Source of the DNA: an uncultured Rikenellaceae bacterium
GTDB lineage: Bacteria; Bacteroidota; Bacteroidia; Bacteroidales; Rikenellaceae
Reading direction: 5' to 3'
DNA: 64,000 nt
Assembly: GCA_910577285.1 (NCBI GenBank)
Contig: CAJTLO010000003.1
Location: forward strand, 2,774 to 66,773
The position numbers were made by a program, and so were the translations under genes. The notes under the pieces were generated by a model. The model saw only the letters and a list, made by a program, of their open reading frames with translations, was not told where the DNA came from and ran no database searches. Positions 35,724 through 44,584 of the stretch are shown one piece after another; positions within the stretch are counted from its first letter, which is position 1, and every line of letters begins with the position of its first letter.

Positions 35724-36857
35724 TTACGCTTCGATGTAGAAGAGATCGCTGATGATGCGGTTGGAGATCATGAATTTTTGGGGCGGTATCCTGTAGCCTG
35801 TTGCTTCGCGGATGATGTCGCCGGTACGGATATGCTGTTCGGCCGAGGCTTCGAAGTGTTGCACCCCTTGGGGGCCGAACCGTCGCGCCAGTGCGGCGCG
35901 GCTGACGCCCCGGTCGGTGCGCAGGGCGGTCATGATGTATTCGTTGTATTTGTCGGCAGGGGAGAGGCGTTCGGTCTCGTAGATGTGTTCGGTGCCCGCC
36001 AGACGGAGGTACTGTCCGAGGTCGTCGACCGCGTGGATGCGGAGGTCGCCGTCGTAGGAGTGGGCCGACGGGCCGAGGCCGAGGTAGGGCGTACCGTTCC
36101 AGTAGGCCCAGTTGTGCCGCGAGCGGAAGGCCTCGCCTCGTGCGTAGTTGGAGATTTCGTAGTGGTGGAACCCGTGGTCGGCGAGAATGCGGTGGCAGAG
36201 CAGGAATTGTTCTTCGCACGTTTCGTCGCTGGCCGTAACGAGCTTTCCGGCGTCGACCATCTTGCCGAAGGGGGTACCCTCCGCAATGGTGAGGCAGTAG
36301 GCGGAGAGGTGGCGGATGCCCAGGGCTGCGGCCTGGCGGACGTTCCCTTCCCATTCGACGGCCGACATGCCGGGAATGCCGAAGATGAGGTCGAGGGAGA
36401 TGTTGTCGAATCCTCTCTCCTGCACGTGCCGGATGGCCTCCGCCGCCTGCCGGGCGTCGTGGCGCCTTCCCAGCAGCCGCAGGTCGCGGTCTACGAAGGA
36501 TTGTACGCCGAAGCTGATCCGGTTGATGTCGGTGGCGGCGAGTTCGTCGAGAAAGGGGGCGGTGATGTCGTCGGGGTTCATCTCGGCGGTGATCTCGGCG
36601 GAGGGAGCCACCCTCCAGAGCGAACGCGCCTTGTCGATGAGGCGTTGGAGCGTGGCGGGCCGGTAGAGCGACGGGGTGCCGCCGCCGAAAAATATCGTTT
36701 CCACCGGATCGCTGCCGAAGTAGGCGTGGCGGTACTCCATCTCCCGTTCCAATGCTTCGATGTAGACCTCCGTTTCGGCGCGGGAGGTACTTTTGTAGAA
36801 GTCGCAGTAGTTGCAGCGGGTTTTGCAGAACGGGACGTGGATGTAGAGTGCGGACAT
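35724..36857 (-). CDS. hemW: Radical SAM heme chaperone HemW
   Basis: 377 residues. The cluster motif CxxxCxxC is at Cys11, Cys15 and Cys18 (PFCKTRCNYCDF). Family segments FFGGGTPSLY and GVQSFVDRDLRLLGRRH are present, and the HemW C-terminal domain follows. It lacks the extra N-terminal residues of true anaerobic coproporphyrinogen oxidase HemN, so heme trafficking is the better call. A single gene, divergent from pckA. No clear promoter element was found for it. Confidence 0.92.
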   Translation of the reverse strand: MSALYIHVPFCKTRCNYCDFYKSTSRAETEVYIEALEREMEYRHAYFGSDPVETIFFGGGTPSLYRPATLQRLIDKARSLWRVAPSAEITAEMNPDDITAPFLDELAATDINRISFGVQSFVDRDLRLLGRRHDARQAAEAIRHVQERGFDNISLDLIFGIPGMSAVEWEGNVRQAAALGIRHLSAYCLTIAEGTPFGKMVDAGKLVTASDETCEEQFLLCHRILADHGFHHYEISNYARGEAFRSRHNWAYWNGTPYLGLGPSAHSYDGDLRIHAVDDLGQYLRLAGTEHIYETERLSPADKYNEYIMTALRTDRGVSRAALARRFGPQGVQHFEASAEQHIRTGDIIREATGYRIPPQKFMISNRIISDLFYIEA

Positions 36858-37035
36858 GGCGGTAGGACGGCGTAAGATGTTGATTACAAAAAACGTGTGA
36901 AGGTAGTAAAAAAACGGATAACCGGGAAATGTCCGCCGGGGAATGCGCCGGACAGGAGGCGGCTGCCCGGCCGAAAGGAGCGGGAAAAAGTCGATTTATA
37001 AGGCGGATTTAGTGCGCCAAGACGGAATTATTCCA

Positions 37036-37043
37036 TATCTTTG
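37036..37043 (+). promoter_or_regulatory. Promoter -7 element of pckA
   Basis: TATCTTTG, about 137 bases before the pckA ATG, giving a leader of roughly 130 bases. The leader starts with a 6-bp hairpin, ttgtta/taacaa, near 37050-37067. Confidence 0.6.
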
Positions 37044-37179
37044 CGCTGTTGTTAGCTCGATAACAATAATTCCGGCGAAAAATAGTTATATGTCCGGAGC
37101 CCCGGCGGAGCCGAGCAGGTCGTCCGGCGGCGGAAACCGCAACAAAGCGCAGTATAACACACAAATATACAGAACAATT

Positions 37180-38793
37180 ATGGCAAAGAAGATCGATTTG
37201 ACCAAGTACGGCATCACCGGTACGCCGGAGATCCTCTACAATCCCTCCTACGAACAGCTTTTCGAAGAGGAGATGAACCCGGCCCTCACCGGTTTCGAGA
37301 GGGGCCAGTTGACCGATACCGGTGCGGTGAACGTGATGACCGGCGAATATACCGGCCGTTCGCCCAAGGACAAGTTCTTCGTGATGGACGATACCACCCG
37401 CGACACCATCTGGTGGACCAGCGACGAGTACAAGAACGACAACAAGCCCGTGAGCGAAGAGGCATGGAAGGAGCTCAAGAAGATCGCGACCAACGAGCTT
37501 TCCAATAAGAAGCTCTTCGTGATGGATACCTTCTGCGGTGCCAACGAGAACACCCGTCTCAAGATCCGTTTCATCATGGAGGTGGCATGGCAGGCACACT
37601 TCGTGAAGAACATGTTCATCCGTCCGACCGAGGAGGAGCTCGAGAACTACGGCGAACCCGATTTCGTGGTGATGAACGCTTCCAAGGCGAAGGTGACCAA
37701 CTACAAGGAGCTGGGCCTCAACTCCGAAACGGCTGTCGTATTCAACCTCACCGAGAAGGTGCAGGTCATCATCAACACCTGGTACGGCGGTGAGATGAAG
37801 AAGGGTATGTTCTCCTACATGAACTACCTGCTGCCGCTCAAGGGCATCGCTTCGATGCACTGCTCGGCCAATACCGACAAGGAGGGCAAGAACACGGCGG
37901 TCTTCTTCGGCCTTTCCGGTACGGGTAAGACCACCCTTTCGACCGATCCGAAACGTCTGCTCATCGGCGACGACGAGCACGGCTGGGACGACCAGGGTGT
38001 GTTCAACTTCGAGGGCGGCTGCTATGCGAAGGTGATCAACCTCGACAAAGAGAGCGAGCCGGATATCTGGAACGCCATCAAGCGCGACGCACTGCTGGAG
38101 AACGTGACGGTGGATAAGGAGGGACATATCGATTTCGCCGACAAGAGCGTGACCGAGAACACCCGCGTATCCTATCCGATCTACTTCATCAACAACATCG
38201 TGAAGCCCGTTTCGAAGGGTCCTGCTGCGGAGCGTGTCATCTTCCTGTCGGCGGATGCCTTCGGCGTGCTGCCTCCCGTATCGATTCTCACTCCGGAGCA
38301 GACGAAATACTACTTCCTTTCCGGTTTCACCGCGAAACTCGCAGGTACCGAGCGCGGCATCACCGAGCCGACTCCGACCTTCTCGGCATGCTTCGGCGCG
38401 GCGTTCCTCTCGCTGCACCCCACCAAGTACGGTGAAGAACTCGTAAAACGCATGGAGAAATCGGGTGCGAAAGCCTACCTGGTGAACACCGGATGGAACG
38501 GTACGGGCAAGCGTATCTCCATCAGGGATACCCGCGGCATTATCGACGCCATTCTCGACGGTTCGATCGACAAGGCTCCGACCAAGCAGATTCCCTACTT
38601 CAACTTCACCGTGCCGACCGCGCTGCCGGGCGTAGACCCCGCGATCCTCGATCCGCGCGACACGTATGCCGCACAGGAGGAGTGGAACAAGAAGGCGGAA
38701 GACCTGGCCGGCCGTTTCATCAAGAACTTCGAGAAGTTCACCGGCAATGCCGAGGGCAAGTCGCTCGTCGCTGCAGGTCCGAAGTTGAAATAA
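37180..38793 (+). CDS. pckA: Phosphoenolpyruvate carboxykinase (ATP)
   Basis: 537 residues from MAKKIDLTKYGITG. The P-loop GLSGTGKTTLS and the metal-site segment LIGDDEHGWDDQG identify the ATP-dependent form. In Bacteroidales it usually runs toward oxaloacetate, fixing CO2 on PEP and saving ATP on the way to succinate. The frame is open to 36943, but the promoter lies inside that extension. A strong terminator follows. Codon use is biased towards a narrow set here, consistent with high expression. Confidence 0.97.
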   Translation: MAKKIDLTKYGITGTPEILYNPSYEQLFEEEMNPALTGFERGQLTDTGAVNVMTGEYTGRSPKDKFFVMDDTTRDTIWWTSDEYKNDNKPVSEEAWKELKKIATNELSNKKLFVMDTFCGANENTRLKIRFIMEVAWQAHFVKNMFIRPTEEELENYGEPDFVVMNASKAKVTNYKELGLNSETAVVFNLTEKVQVIINTWYGGEMKKGMFSYMNYLLPLKGIASMHCSANTDKEGKNTAVFFGLSGTGKTTLSTDPKRLLIGDDEHGWDDQGVFNFEGGCYAKVINLDKESEPDIWNAIKRDALLENVTVDKEGHIDFADKSVTENTRVSYPIYFINNIVKPVSKGPAAERVIFLSADAFGVLPPVSILTPEQTKYYFLSGFTAKLAGTERGITEPTPTFSACFGAAFLSLHPTKYGEELVKRMEKSGAKAYLVNTGWNGTGKRISIRDTRGIIDAILDGSIDKAPTKQIPYFNFTVPTALPGVDPAILDPRDTYAAQEEWNKKAEDLAGRFIKNFEKFTGNAEGKSLVAAGPKLK

Positions 38794-38816
38794 GACGGTT
38801 TTTACATACACGCTTC

Positions 38817-38855
38817 AGGCGGGACGGCATCGTGGAGAGCCGTCCCGCTTTTTTG
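38817..38855 (+). terminator. Terminator of pckA
   Basis: A 10-bp perfect stem (38819-38828 with 38839-38848) followed by six T. The following stretch to 39346 holds no gene I can support; it contains a loose inverted repeat around 39145-39186. Confidence 0.9.
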
Positions 38856-39144
38856 TAGGATTGCGCGGAGGGAAGAGGAGCGCTTGTCCCCGTTTCTGCG
38901 CCGTCGGTGCGGGACGGTACCTGCTTTCGGAAAGGATTGTCGGCCGTGCGGATGTCGGATAAAATACATTGTTGTGAAGACCGATTAATTTTTATAATTT
39001 CGTACCGTTTCAGTCGGCCCGAAGGGCTGGCGGGACAATATTATTGAAGGACGTTTTCAGCGTTATCTTCGGCATACCGAATCTCGCAAATTTGTTATCC
39101 GCCGGAAGATAAAGCAACGAGGCGTCCGCGTACGATGTCGTATG

Positions 39145-39186
39145 GACAGCCCCTTCTTACTCTTGAACGGGAAGAGGGGGGCTGTC
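39145..39186. repeat. Inverted repeat upstream of the MBOAT gene
   Basis: gacagccccttctt (39145-39158) pairs with the reverse run at 39171-39186. There are no T-runs on either side, and the flanks repeat gtatgg. Purpose unclear. Confidence 0.4.
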
Positions 39187-39346
39187 GTATGGTATGGGCG
39201 TGGGCTGACTGAGTTGCTTATCTTGGCGGATGGGCGATGCGAGAGCCTGGTATGCGGGATAGGCATGAACAGATTCCCGCGCCTTTTTTGTTTCATCCAA
39301 ACCGTTTTGCCTAAACCGGGGAGTCTGTAGGTACACAATCTCCGGT

Positions 39347-40777
39347 ATGCTTTTCAATTCGTGGCCGTTCGTCCTTTTGGTCCTTTGTTCCTTTATCGTC
39401 TACTATTTGCCCTTTTTTAGAACGGGACAGGTTTATGTGTTGATAGCCAGTAGCCTGGTATTTTATGCTTACAGTAATCCTTGGCTGTTGCTGCTCCTCC
39501 TGTTTTCCGCGCTGGTTAATGCTGTAGCGAGCTATTTTACCGTGTATGGACGTTATCCCAGATGGTGTTCCGTGGCAGGTGTCGTGGTGAACCTTTCCAT
39601 GCTGGCGTTTTACAAATACAGCTCGTTGATAGGCGGCTCGTTTTTCGATGTGTCGGATGGTATCGGAGCCTTTCTCGTGAGCGTTCCCTTGCCTGTGGGC
39701 ATCTCTTTTTATACTTTCCAGGGAATTAGCCTCGTGGTCGATGTCTGGCGCGGACGGACGCATGACAAGGGGATCGTCGTACCGCGTTCGTTTGCGCGTC
39801 ATCTGGAGCGTACGATGCTCTATATCACCTTTTTCCCGTAGCTTGTCGCCGGGCCGATCGTCAAGGCACACGAATTTCTTTGTCAGATAGGCGGCAAGTC
39901 GGTGCGCGGCATTCGATGGGGGACGGTTTTCCGGGCGTTGGTGTTGGGCTATTTCCTGAAAATGGTCGTTGCCGACAACCTGAAGGATTTCACTTTCTGG
40001 ATGGCGTATCCCTATTTTCAAAACAGAGGAACGGGGAGTCTGGTGCTCATGCTGATAGGATACGGCGCCCAGATTTTTGCCGACTTCGCCGGCTATTCTC
40101 TCATCGCGATCGGCGTGGCGGGATTATTCGGCTACAGCCTGCCGCGCAACTTCTATTTTCCTTACATATCGGCGTCGTTCCGTGAGTTCTGGAAACGATG
40201 GCACATATCGCTCTCTTCCTTCCTTATGGAGTACCTCTATATTCCGCTCGGGGGCAATCGCCATGGACGTGTGAGAACTTATCTCAACCTGCTGCTTACC
40301 ATGATGCTCGGCGGTTTGTGGCACGGTGCGGCATGGAGTTATCTCGCCTGGGGAACGTACCATGGACTCCTGTTGGCGGGTGAAAGGCTGCTGACCGGCG
40401 GGCGAAGGGGAGGTGGCGTCGGCGGGGTGGCTCCGCACGGATGCGGTGCGGTCCTGAAGCAGGTCCTCCGTATCGGGTTCGTGCTCGTCATGGTGACGAT
40501 GGGGTGGCTATTTTTCGTGCTGCCCGATTTTTCGCATGTGCTGCTGTACTTGCGGCATATATGCTCTCCCGGCAGCGCGGTTTTTCTAGATCCGAAGCTA
40601 TTGCCCATTGTCCTGTATGTGTTGCCCGTGGTGATCTATCATCTCGTGTGGTATTTTCGGGACCGGAGGTTTGTGAAGGTGTTGCGCCGATACGATCCGG
40701 TATTCGCCGGTGCGATGCTGTTTCTTATTGTCGTCAATAGTGGCAGTGCGGCCGATTTCGTTTATTTTCAATTCTGA
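39347..40777 (+). pseudogene. MBOAT O-acyltransferase (AlgI-like) with one in-frame amber codon
   Basis: The same frame runs 477 codons with a single TAG at 39839-39841. The upstream part encodes 164 residues ending ERTMLYITFFP and the downstream part starts LVAGPIVKAHEF, so TAG replaces the Gln of the conserved FFPQLVAGPI motif (CAG to TAG). Downstream the catalytic GGLWHGAAWSYLAWG His is intact, as are the hydrophobic helices. With Gln restored it is a full-length AlgI-type membrane enzyme that transfers acyl groups to an exported polymer or lipid. A downstream ATG at 39902 could make only a 291-residue fragment. A real mutation, a sequencing error or readthrough are all possible. Confidence 0.88.
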
Positions 40778-40781
40778 GGTC

Positions 40782-41657
40782 ATGATCAAGAAGTCGATTT
40801 TGGTGTGTGCGGTACTTTTGTGCCTGCATGCTGCGTGGGTGGCACGGTTTCCTGACCGGGGAATGCCTACGCATCAGTTTCAGGACAACGTGGTGAAGGT
40901 GCAGCGGTTCCTCTATGCAGAGAGTCCCTATGCACTCGTAGGAACGTCGCTCTCTGCGCGTATTCTGAAGGATAGCATTCCGGAGGTCGCGTCGATCGCC
41001 TTCGGGGGTAGTTCGGTGAAAAACGGTCTTCGGTTGGTGCTCTTCAAACCGGAGGCTCCTCGCGTGCTGTTCGTGGAGACGAACCTGTTGCTGCGCGAGA
41101 GCGATGCCGGCTTCATCGACCGGGCCCTCGCGCCGTTTCCCTATGCGGTGAAACGTGTGGTGCCTTCGTTGCGGGAGCAGTATCAGCCGATATGCCTGTT
41201 TGCGGATCTCATGTTGGGTGCGACCGGAGTGAATCCGCAGCAGGGTGCCGCGACGGTGAATCGCGAATTCCTGGAGCGTTGTATAGAAGACGCGCTGGCG
41301 GCCGATACGGTGTCTCCTCCCGATAGAGCCCGCGGACGGATGGAGCGTGTCGCTTCTCTGCTTTCTGGGATCGAGGCGAAGGGGACCCGGCTCGTTTTTT
41401 TCGAGATGCCGGTCCATCCGCGGCTGGAGGGATTGGCGTCTTTCGGGCAGGTACGGGAGTTGGTGGAGGAACGCTTCCCGAGGACACGATATGCGTATGT
41501 TCCGCGGGATACCGCTGCTTATCTTACCACGGATGGAATGCATTTGGATTATGATGGACAGTGCCGCTTCTCCGGCTATTTCAGAAGTTGTATACGCGGT
41601 TGCATCGGAGCGGGGGATGGCGCGAGAGGGGCGGGTCCTGCGGACGGTAGCGAGTAG
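40782..41657 (+). CDS. SGNH-hydrolase-like partner of the MBOAT enzyme
   Basis: 291 residues from MIKKSILVCAVLLCLHAAW, a signal anchor or signal peptide. It has a Ser block ALVGTSLSARI and, near the C-terminus, TTDGMHLDYDGQCRF, the Asp-x-x-His pair of SGNH hydrolases. It starts 4 bases after the MBOAT stop. MBOAT/SGNH pairs move acetyl groups across the membrane and onto polysaccharide in AlgI/AlgJ- and PatA/PatB-type systems. Because the MBOAT frame is interrupted, this gene may be without a partner. Confidence 0.72.
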   Translation: MIKKSILVCAVLLCLHAAWVARFPDRGMPTHQFQDNVVKVQRFLYAESPYALVGTSLSARILKDSIPEVASIAFGGSSVKNGLRLVLFKPEAPRVLFVETNLLLRESDAGFIDRALAPFPYAVKRVVPSLREQYQPICLFADLMLGATGVNPQQGAATVNREFLERCIEDALAADTVSPPDRARGRMERVASLLSGIEAKGTRLVFFEMPVHPRLEGLASFGQVRELVEERFPRTRYAYVPRDTAAYLTTDGMHLDYDGQCRFSGYFRSCIRGCIGAGDGARGAGPADGSE

Positions 41658-41753
41658 GGGGGTGAATCGGCTGTGCGGCACGTTTTCCGGCGGCGGTCCG
41701 GGGCGACGATCCGCTTTGGCGCCGGCGATGGGCCGGGGTGCGGTAAGATAGAA

Positions 41754-41794
41754 AAAGCGGGTGCGGAAAATTATTTTCCGCACCCGCTTTCGTA
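41754..41794. terminator. Two-way terminator between SGNH gene and aspA
   Basis: A 17-bp perfect stem (41754-41770 with 41774-41790) with a 3-base loop lies between convergent genes. A-rich and T-rich ends make it usable on both strands. Confidence 0.82.
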
Positions 41795-41810
41795 AGCGTT
41801 TCCTGGAATG

Positions 41811-43244
41811 TTATTTCTTGAGGAATTTCCTGGGTTTCACCATGTTTTCCGGACGCAGGATGTTGTCCAGTTCCTCCTTGCTCATGAGTTTATGTTCGAG
41901 CACGAGGTCGTAGATACCCTTGCCGCTGTTGAGTGCCTCTTTGGCCAGCATGGTCGAGGTTTCGTAACCGAGGTAGGGGTTGAGCGCCGTCACGAGGCCG
42001 ATGCTGTTGTACACCATGTCGCGGCAAACCTCCCTGTTGGCGGTGATGCCGGTCACGCACTTCTCACGCAGCGTGTTCATCGCATTGACCAGCATTTCGA
42101 TGCTCTCGAAGAGGCAGTGGATGATAACCGGTTCCATGACGTTCAGTTCGAGCTGACCCGCTTCGGCGGCCATCGTCACGGTCAGGTCGTTGCCGATGAC
42201 GCGGAAAGCCACCTGGTTTACCACTTCCGGAATGACGGGGTTCACCTTGCCCGGCATGATGGAGGAACCCGGCTGGCGGGGCGGAAGGTTGATCTCGTTC
42301 AGACCGCAACGCGGACCGGAGGAGAGCAGACGCAGGTCGTTGCATATCTTGGAGAGCTTCACGGCGAGACGTTTCAGCGCCGAGGAGTTCATCACGAAGG
42401 CACCGGTGTCGTTCGTCGCCTCGATCATGTTGGATGCGACCACCATCGGCAGGCCGGTGATCTGGCGCAGGTACTTCTCGCAGATGGCCGGATAGTCCGG
42501 ATCGGCGTTGATACCCGTACCGATTGCGGTAGCGCCCATGTTCATCTCATAGAACAGTTTGTAGTTCTGCTCGAGGCGTTCCATCTCTTCGGAGAGGTTT
42601 GCGGCATAGGCCTCGAACTCCTGGCCGAGGGTCATCGGCACGGCGTCCTGCAACTGCGTGCGGCCCATCTTGATGACGTCGGAGAACTCCACACCTTTGG
42701 CACGGAAAGCCTCCACCAGCTCTTTGAGCGACTCCTCCAGCTTGGAGATGCTGCGGATGAGGGCGATCTTCATGGCCGTGGGGTAGGCGTCGTTGGTCGA
42801 CTGCGACAGATTGACGTGGTTGTTGGGGTGGCAGTATTTGTATTCGCCTTTCTTGTAACCCATCTGTTCGAGGGCGATGTTGGCGATCACCTCGTTGGCA
42901 TTCATGTTGGTGGAGGTACCCGCACCTCCCTGTACCATGTCCACTACGAAATGGTCGTCGAACTTGCCTTCGCGTACCAGGCGGCATGCTTCCACGATGG
43001 CGTCGGTGGTTTTCTTGTCGAGCAGGCCGAGATCGTGGTTGGCTAGGGCTGCGGCTTCCTTCACGTCGGCCAGCGCCTTGATGATCTCCGGGAAAAAGCT
43101 GAGCCTTACGCGGCTGATGTGGAAGTTCTCCATGCCGCGCATCGTCTGCACGCCGAAATAGTACTCCTCCGGAACCTGCATGTAACCGATCAGGTCGTGT
43201 TCCTCTCGTGTTTTGCCCGACAGTTGGGCAGTCGTGATATCCAT
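41811..43244 (-). CDS. aspA: Aspartate ammonia-lyase
   Basis: 477 residues of the fumarase/aspartase superfamily. The signature GSSIMPGKVNPVIPE is intact, and NLSQSTNDAYPTAMKIAL plus GRTQLQDAVPMTLGQEFEAY give further superfamily blocks. It converts aspartate to fumarate and ammonium. Fumarate would feed fumarate reduction to succinate, joining the pckA and methylmalonyl-CoA mutase genes of this window in one fermentation scheme (inference). Fumarase C is the nearest alternative; the sequence between the motifs fits AspA better. Confidence 0.9.
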   Translation of the reverse strand: MDITTAQLSGKTREEHDLIGYMQVPEEYYFGVQTMRGMENFHISRVRLSFFPEIIKALADVKEAAALANHDLGLLDKKTTDAIVEACRLVREGKFDDHFVVDMVQGGAGTSTNMNANEVIANIALEQMGYKKGEYKYCHPNNHVNLSQSTNDAYPTAMKIALIRSISKLEESLKELVEAFRAKGVEFSDVIKMGRTQLQDAVPMTLGQEFEAYAANLSEEMERLEQNYKLFYEMNMGATAIGTGINADPDYPAICEKYLRQITGLPMVVASNMIEATNDTGAFVMNSSALKRLAVKLSKICNDLRLLSSGPRCGLNEINLPPRQPGSSIMPGKVNPVIPEVVNQVAFRVIGNDLTVTMAAEAGQLELNVMEPVIIHCLFESIEMLVNAMNTLREKCVTGITANREVCRDMVYNSIGLVTALNPYLGYETSTMLAKEALNSGKGIYDLVLEHKLMSKEELDNILRPENMVKPRKFLKK

Positions 43245-43313
43245 AACTGAATAAGGTTGTATGTTTGTTTTTAGTTCGTTTTAAATAGACGGGCCGACAA
43301 GGCCCTAATTCCG

Positions 43314-43321
43314 CAAATGTA
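43314..43321 (-). promoter_or_regulatory. Promoter -7 element of aspA
   Basis: The minus strand reads TACATTTG, matching TAnnTTTG, about 70 bases before the aspA ATG. Confidence 0.55.
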
Positions 43322-43431
43322 GCTATTTTTACGTGTGGTTATCCTTTTAAGCTACAAAAATTTACAAAAAGCCCTCGGAAACTGTCATTTTAACACTTTC
43401 GGGGGGGGCTGGAGCGGTGCGGCTCCGCCGG

Positions 43432-44547
43432 CTATTTGGGCGCTTTCCTGTAGAGATAGAGAGCGATCAGGGCGTAGAAGATGTCGGGAAGCCAGACGAG
43501 CAGGATAGGAGAGAAGAACGAACTGCTCTTGGCGAATTCGGCGGCGAACTTGCACACGAGAATGTAGGTGAAGCAGAGACCGATGCCGATACCGATGTGC
43601 AGTCCCGTTCCGCCGCGCACCTTGCGTGAGGAGAGCGATACGCCGATGACGGTCAGCACGAAGGTGGCCATCGGATAGGCGAAACGGTTCTGCCGTTCCA
43701 CCTCGAACATCGATACCATGTCCGACCCTTTGGCCCGCTGCTCCTCGATGAAGCGGCTGAGCTGGCCGATGCTCATGGTCTGGATGATGTCTTCCAGCTT
43801 GCCCAGCTCCACCACGTCGAGATTGATCATGGTGTCGAGCTTCTCGCGTTTTTCGAGGCGCTCGATGTCGTTCTCGTCGAAGGTGCGCATCAGGTATTTC
43901 TCTGCCGTCCAGTGTTTCGTGTCGGGGTCGAACTTCACGTCCGATGCTTCGAGGGAGGCCACCATGCGGCTCTCCTCGTATTTCTCGATGGCCAGGTAGG
44001 AGGCTTTTCCCGAACCGTTGTAGCTGCGGATGTAGGCGAACGTCCCCGGGTAGACCTGGCGGTAGATATGGCGGTCGTAGCGGATGTAGGTGTTTTTGGT
44101 GAGGTGTTTCCGCTCGAACTCCACCCGTCTGGCGTTGGCGTTGGGGATTACCCACAGATTGAGACTCAGCGAGAAGAGGGTGATAAGCAGGGCCGAGAGG
44201 AAATAGGGCCACATGAGCCGGCGGAAACTCACGCCGCTCGAGAGAATGGCGATGATCTCCGTCTGATAGGCCATCTTGGAGGTGAAGAAGATGACGGCGA
44301 TGAAGGTGAACAGTCCGCTGAACTGGTTGATGAAGTAGGGGATGAAGTTGAGGTAGTAGTCCACGGCGACGGACTGGAGCGACGCCTTGGTGGTGATGAA
44401 GTCGTCCATCTTTTCCACCGCGTCGAACACCACGACGATGACGATGATGAGCGCGATGGCGAACGCGAAAGTGCCCAGAAACTTCCGGGTGATGTACCCG
44501 TCGAGTATCTTGAAGCCGGGGAACTTTATTTTTTTTCTGTTTGCCAT
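43432..44547 (-). CDS. LptF/LptG-family permease (lipopolysaccharide export)
   Basis: 371 residues from MANRKKIKFPGFKILDGYIT. Three helices at about 23-45, 62-84 and 104-126 in the N-terminal half and three in the C-terminal half flank a periplasmic domain (about 140-270). This layout is that of LptF and LptG, the membrane partners of LptB2 that extract LPS from the inner membrane. It lies 37 bases after tgt on the same strand. The ATG at 44577 would add 10 residues with no similarity. LptF and LptG cannot be told apart here. Confidence 0.88.
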   Translation of the reverse strand: MANRKKIKFPGFKILDGYITRKFLGTFAFAIALIIVIVVVFDAVEKMDDFITTKASLQSVAVDYYLNFIPYFINQFSGLFTFIAVIFFTSKMAYQTEIIAILSSGVSFRRLMWPYFLSALLITLFSLSLNLWVIPNANARRVEFERKHLTKNTYIRYDRHIYRQVYPGTFAYIRSYNGSGKASYLAIEKYEESRMVASLEASDVKFDPDTKHWTAEKYLMRTFDENDIERLEKREKLDTMINLDVVELGKLEDIIQTMSIGQLSRFIEEQRAKGSDMVSMFEVERQNRFAYPMATFVLTVIGVSLSSRKVRGGTGLHIGIGIGLCFTYILVCKFAAEFAKSSSFFSPILLVWLPDIFYALIALYLYRKAPK

Positions 44548-44584
44548 GCCGTTGTCGAAAGCCTCCGCCGGAGGCAAGCCAAAG

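Noticed and set aside
34670..36354. Pro/Arg-rich frames through the repeat arrays on the minus strand
   Set aside because: The repeat is read in different frames in each copy, has no start signal or family, and overlaps the acyl-CoA dehydrogenase or hemW ends.
39839..39841. TAG read as Gln or pyrrolysine across the genome
   Set aside because: TAG ends several intact genes in this window at normal protein lengths, and no suppressor tRNA is seen here. A local readthrough remains possible and is listed as a finding.
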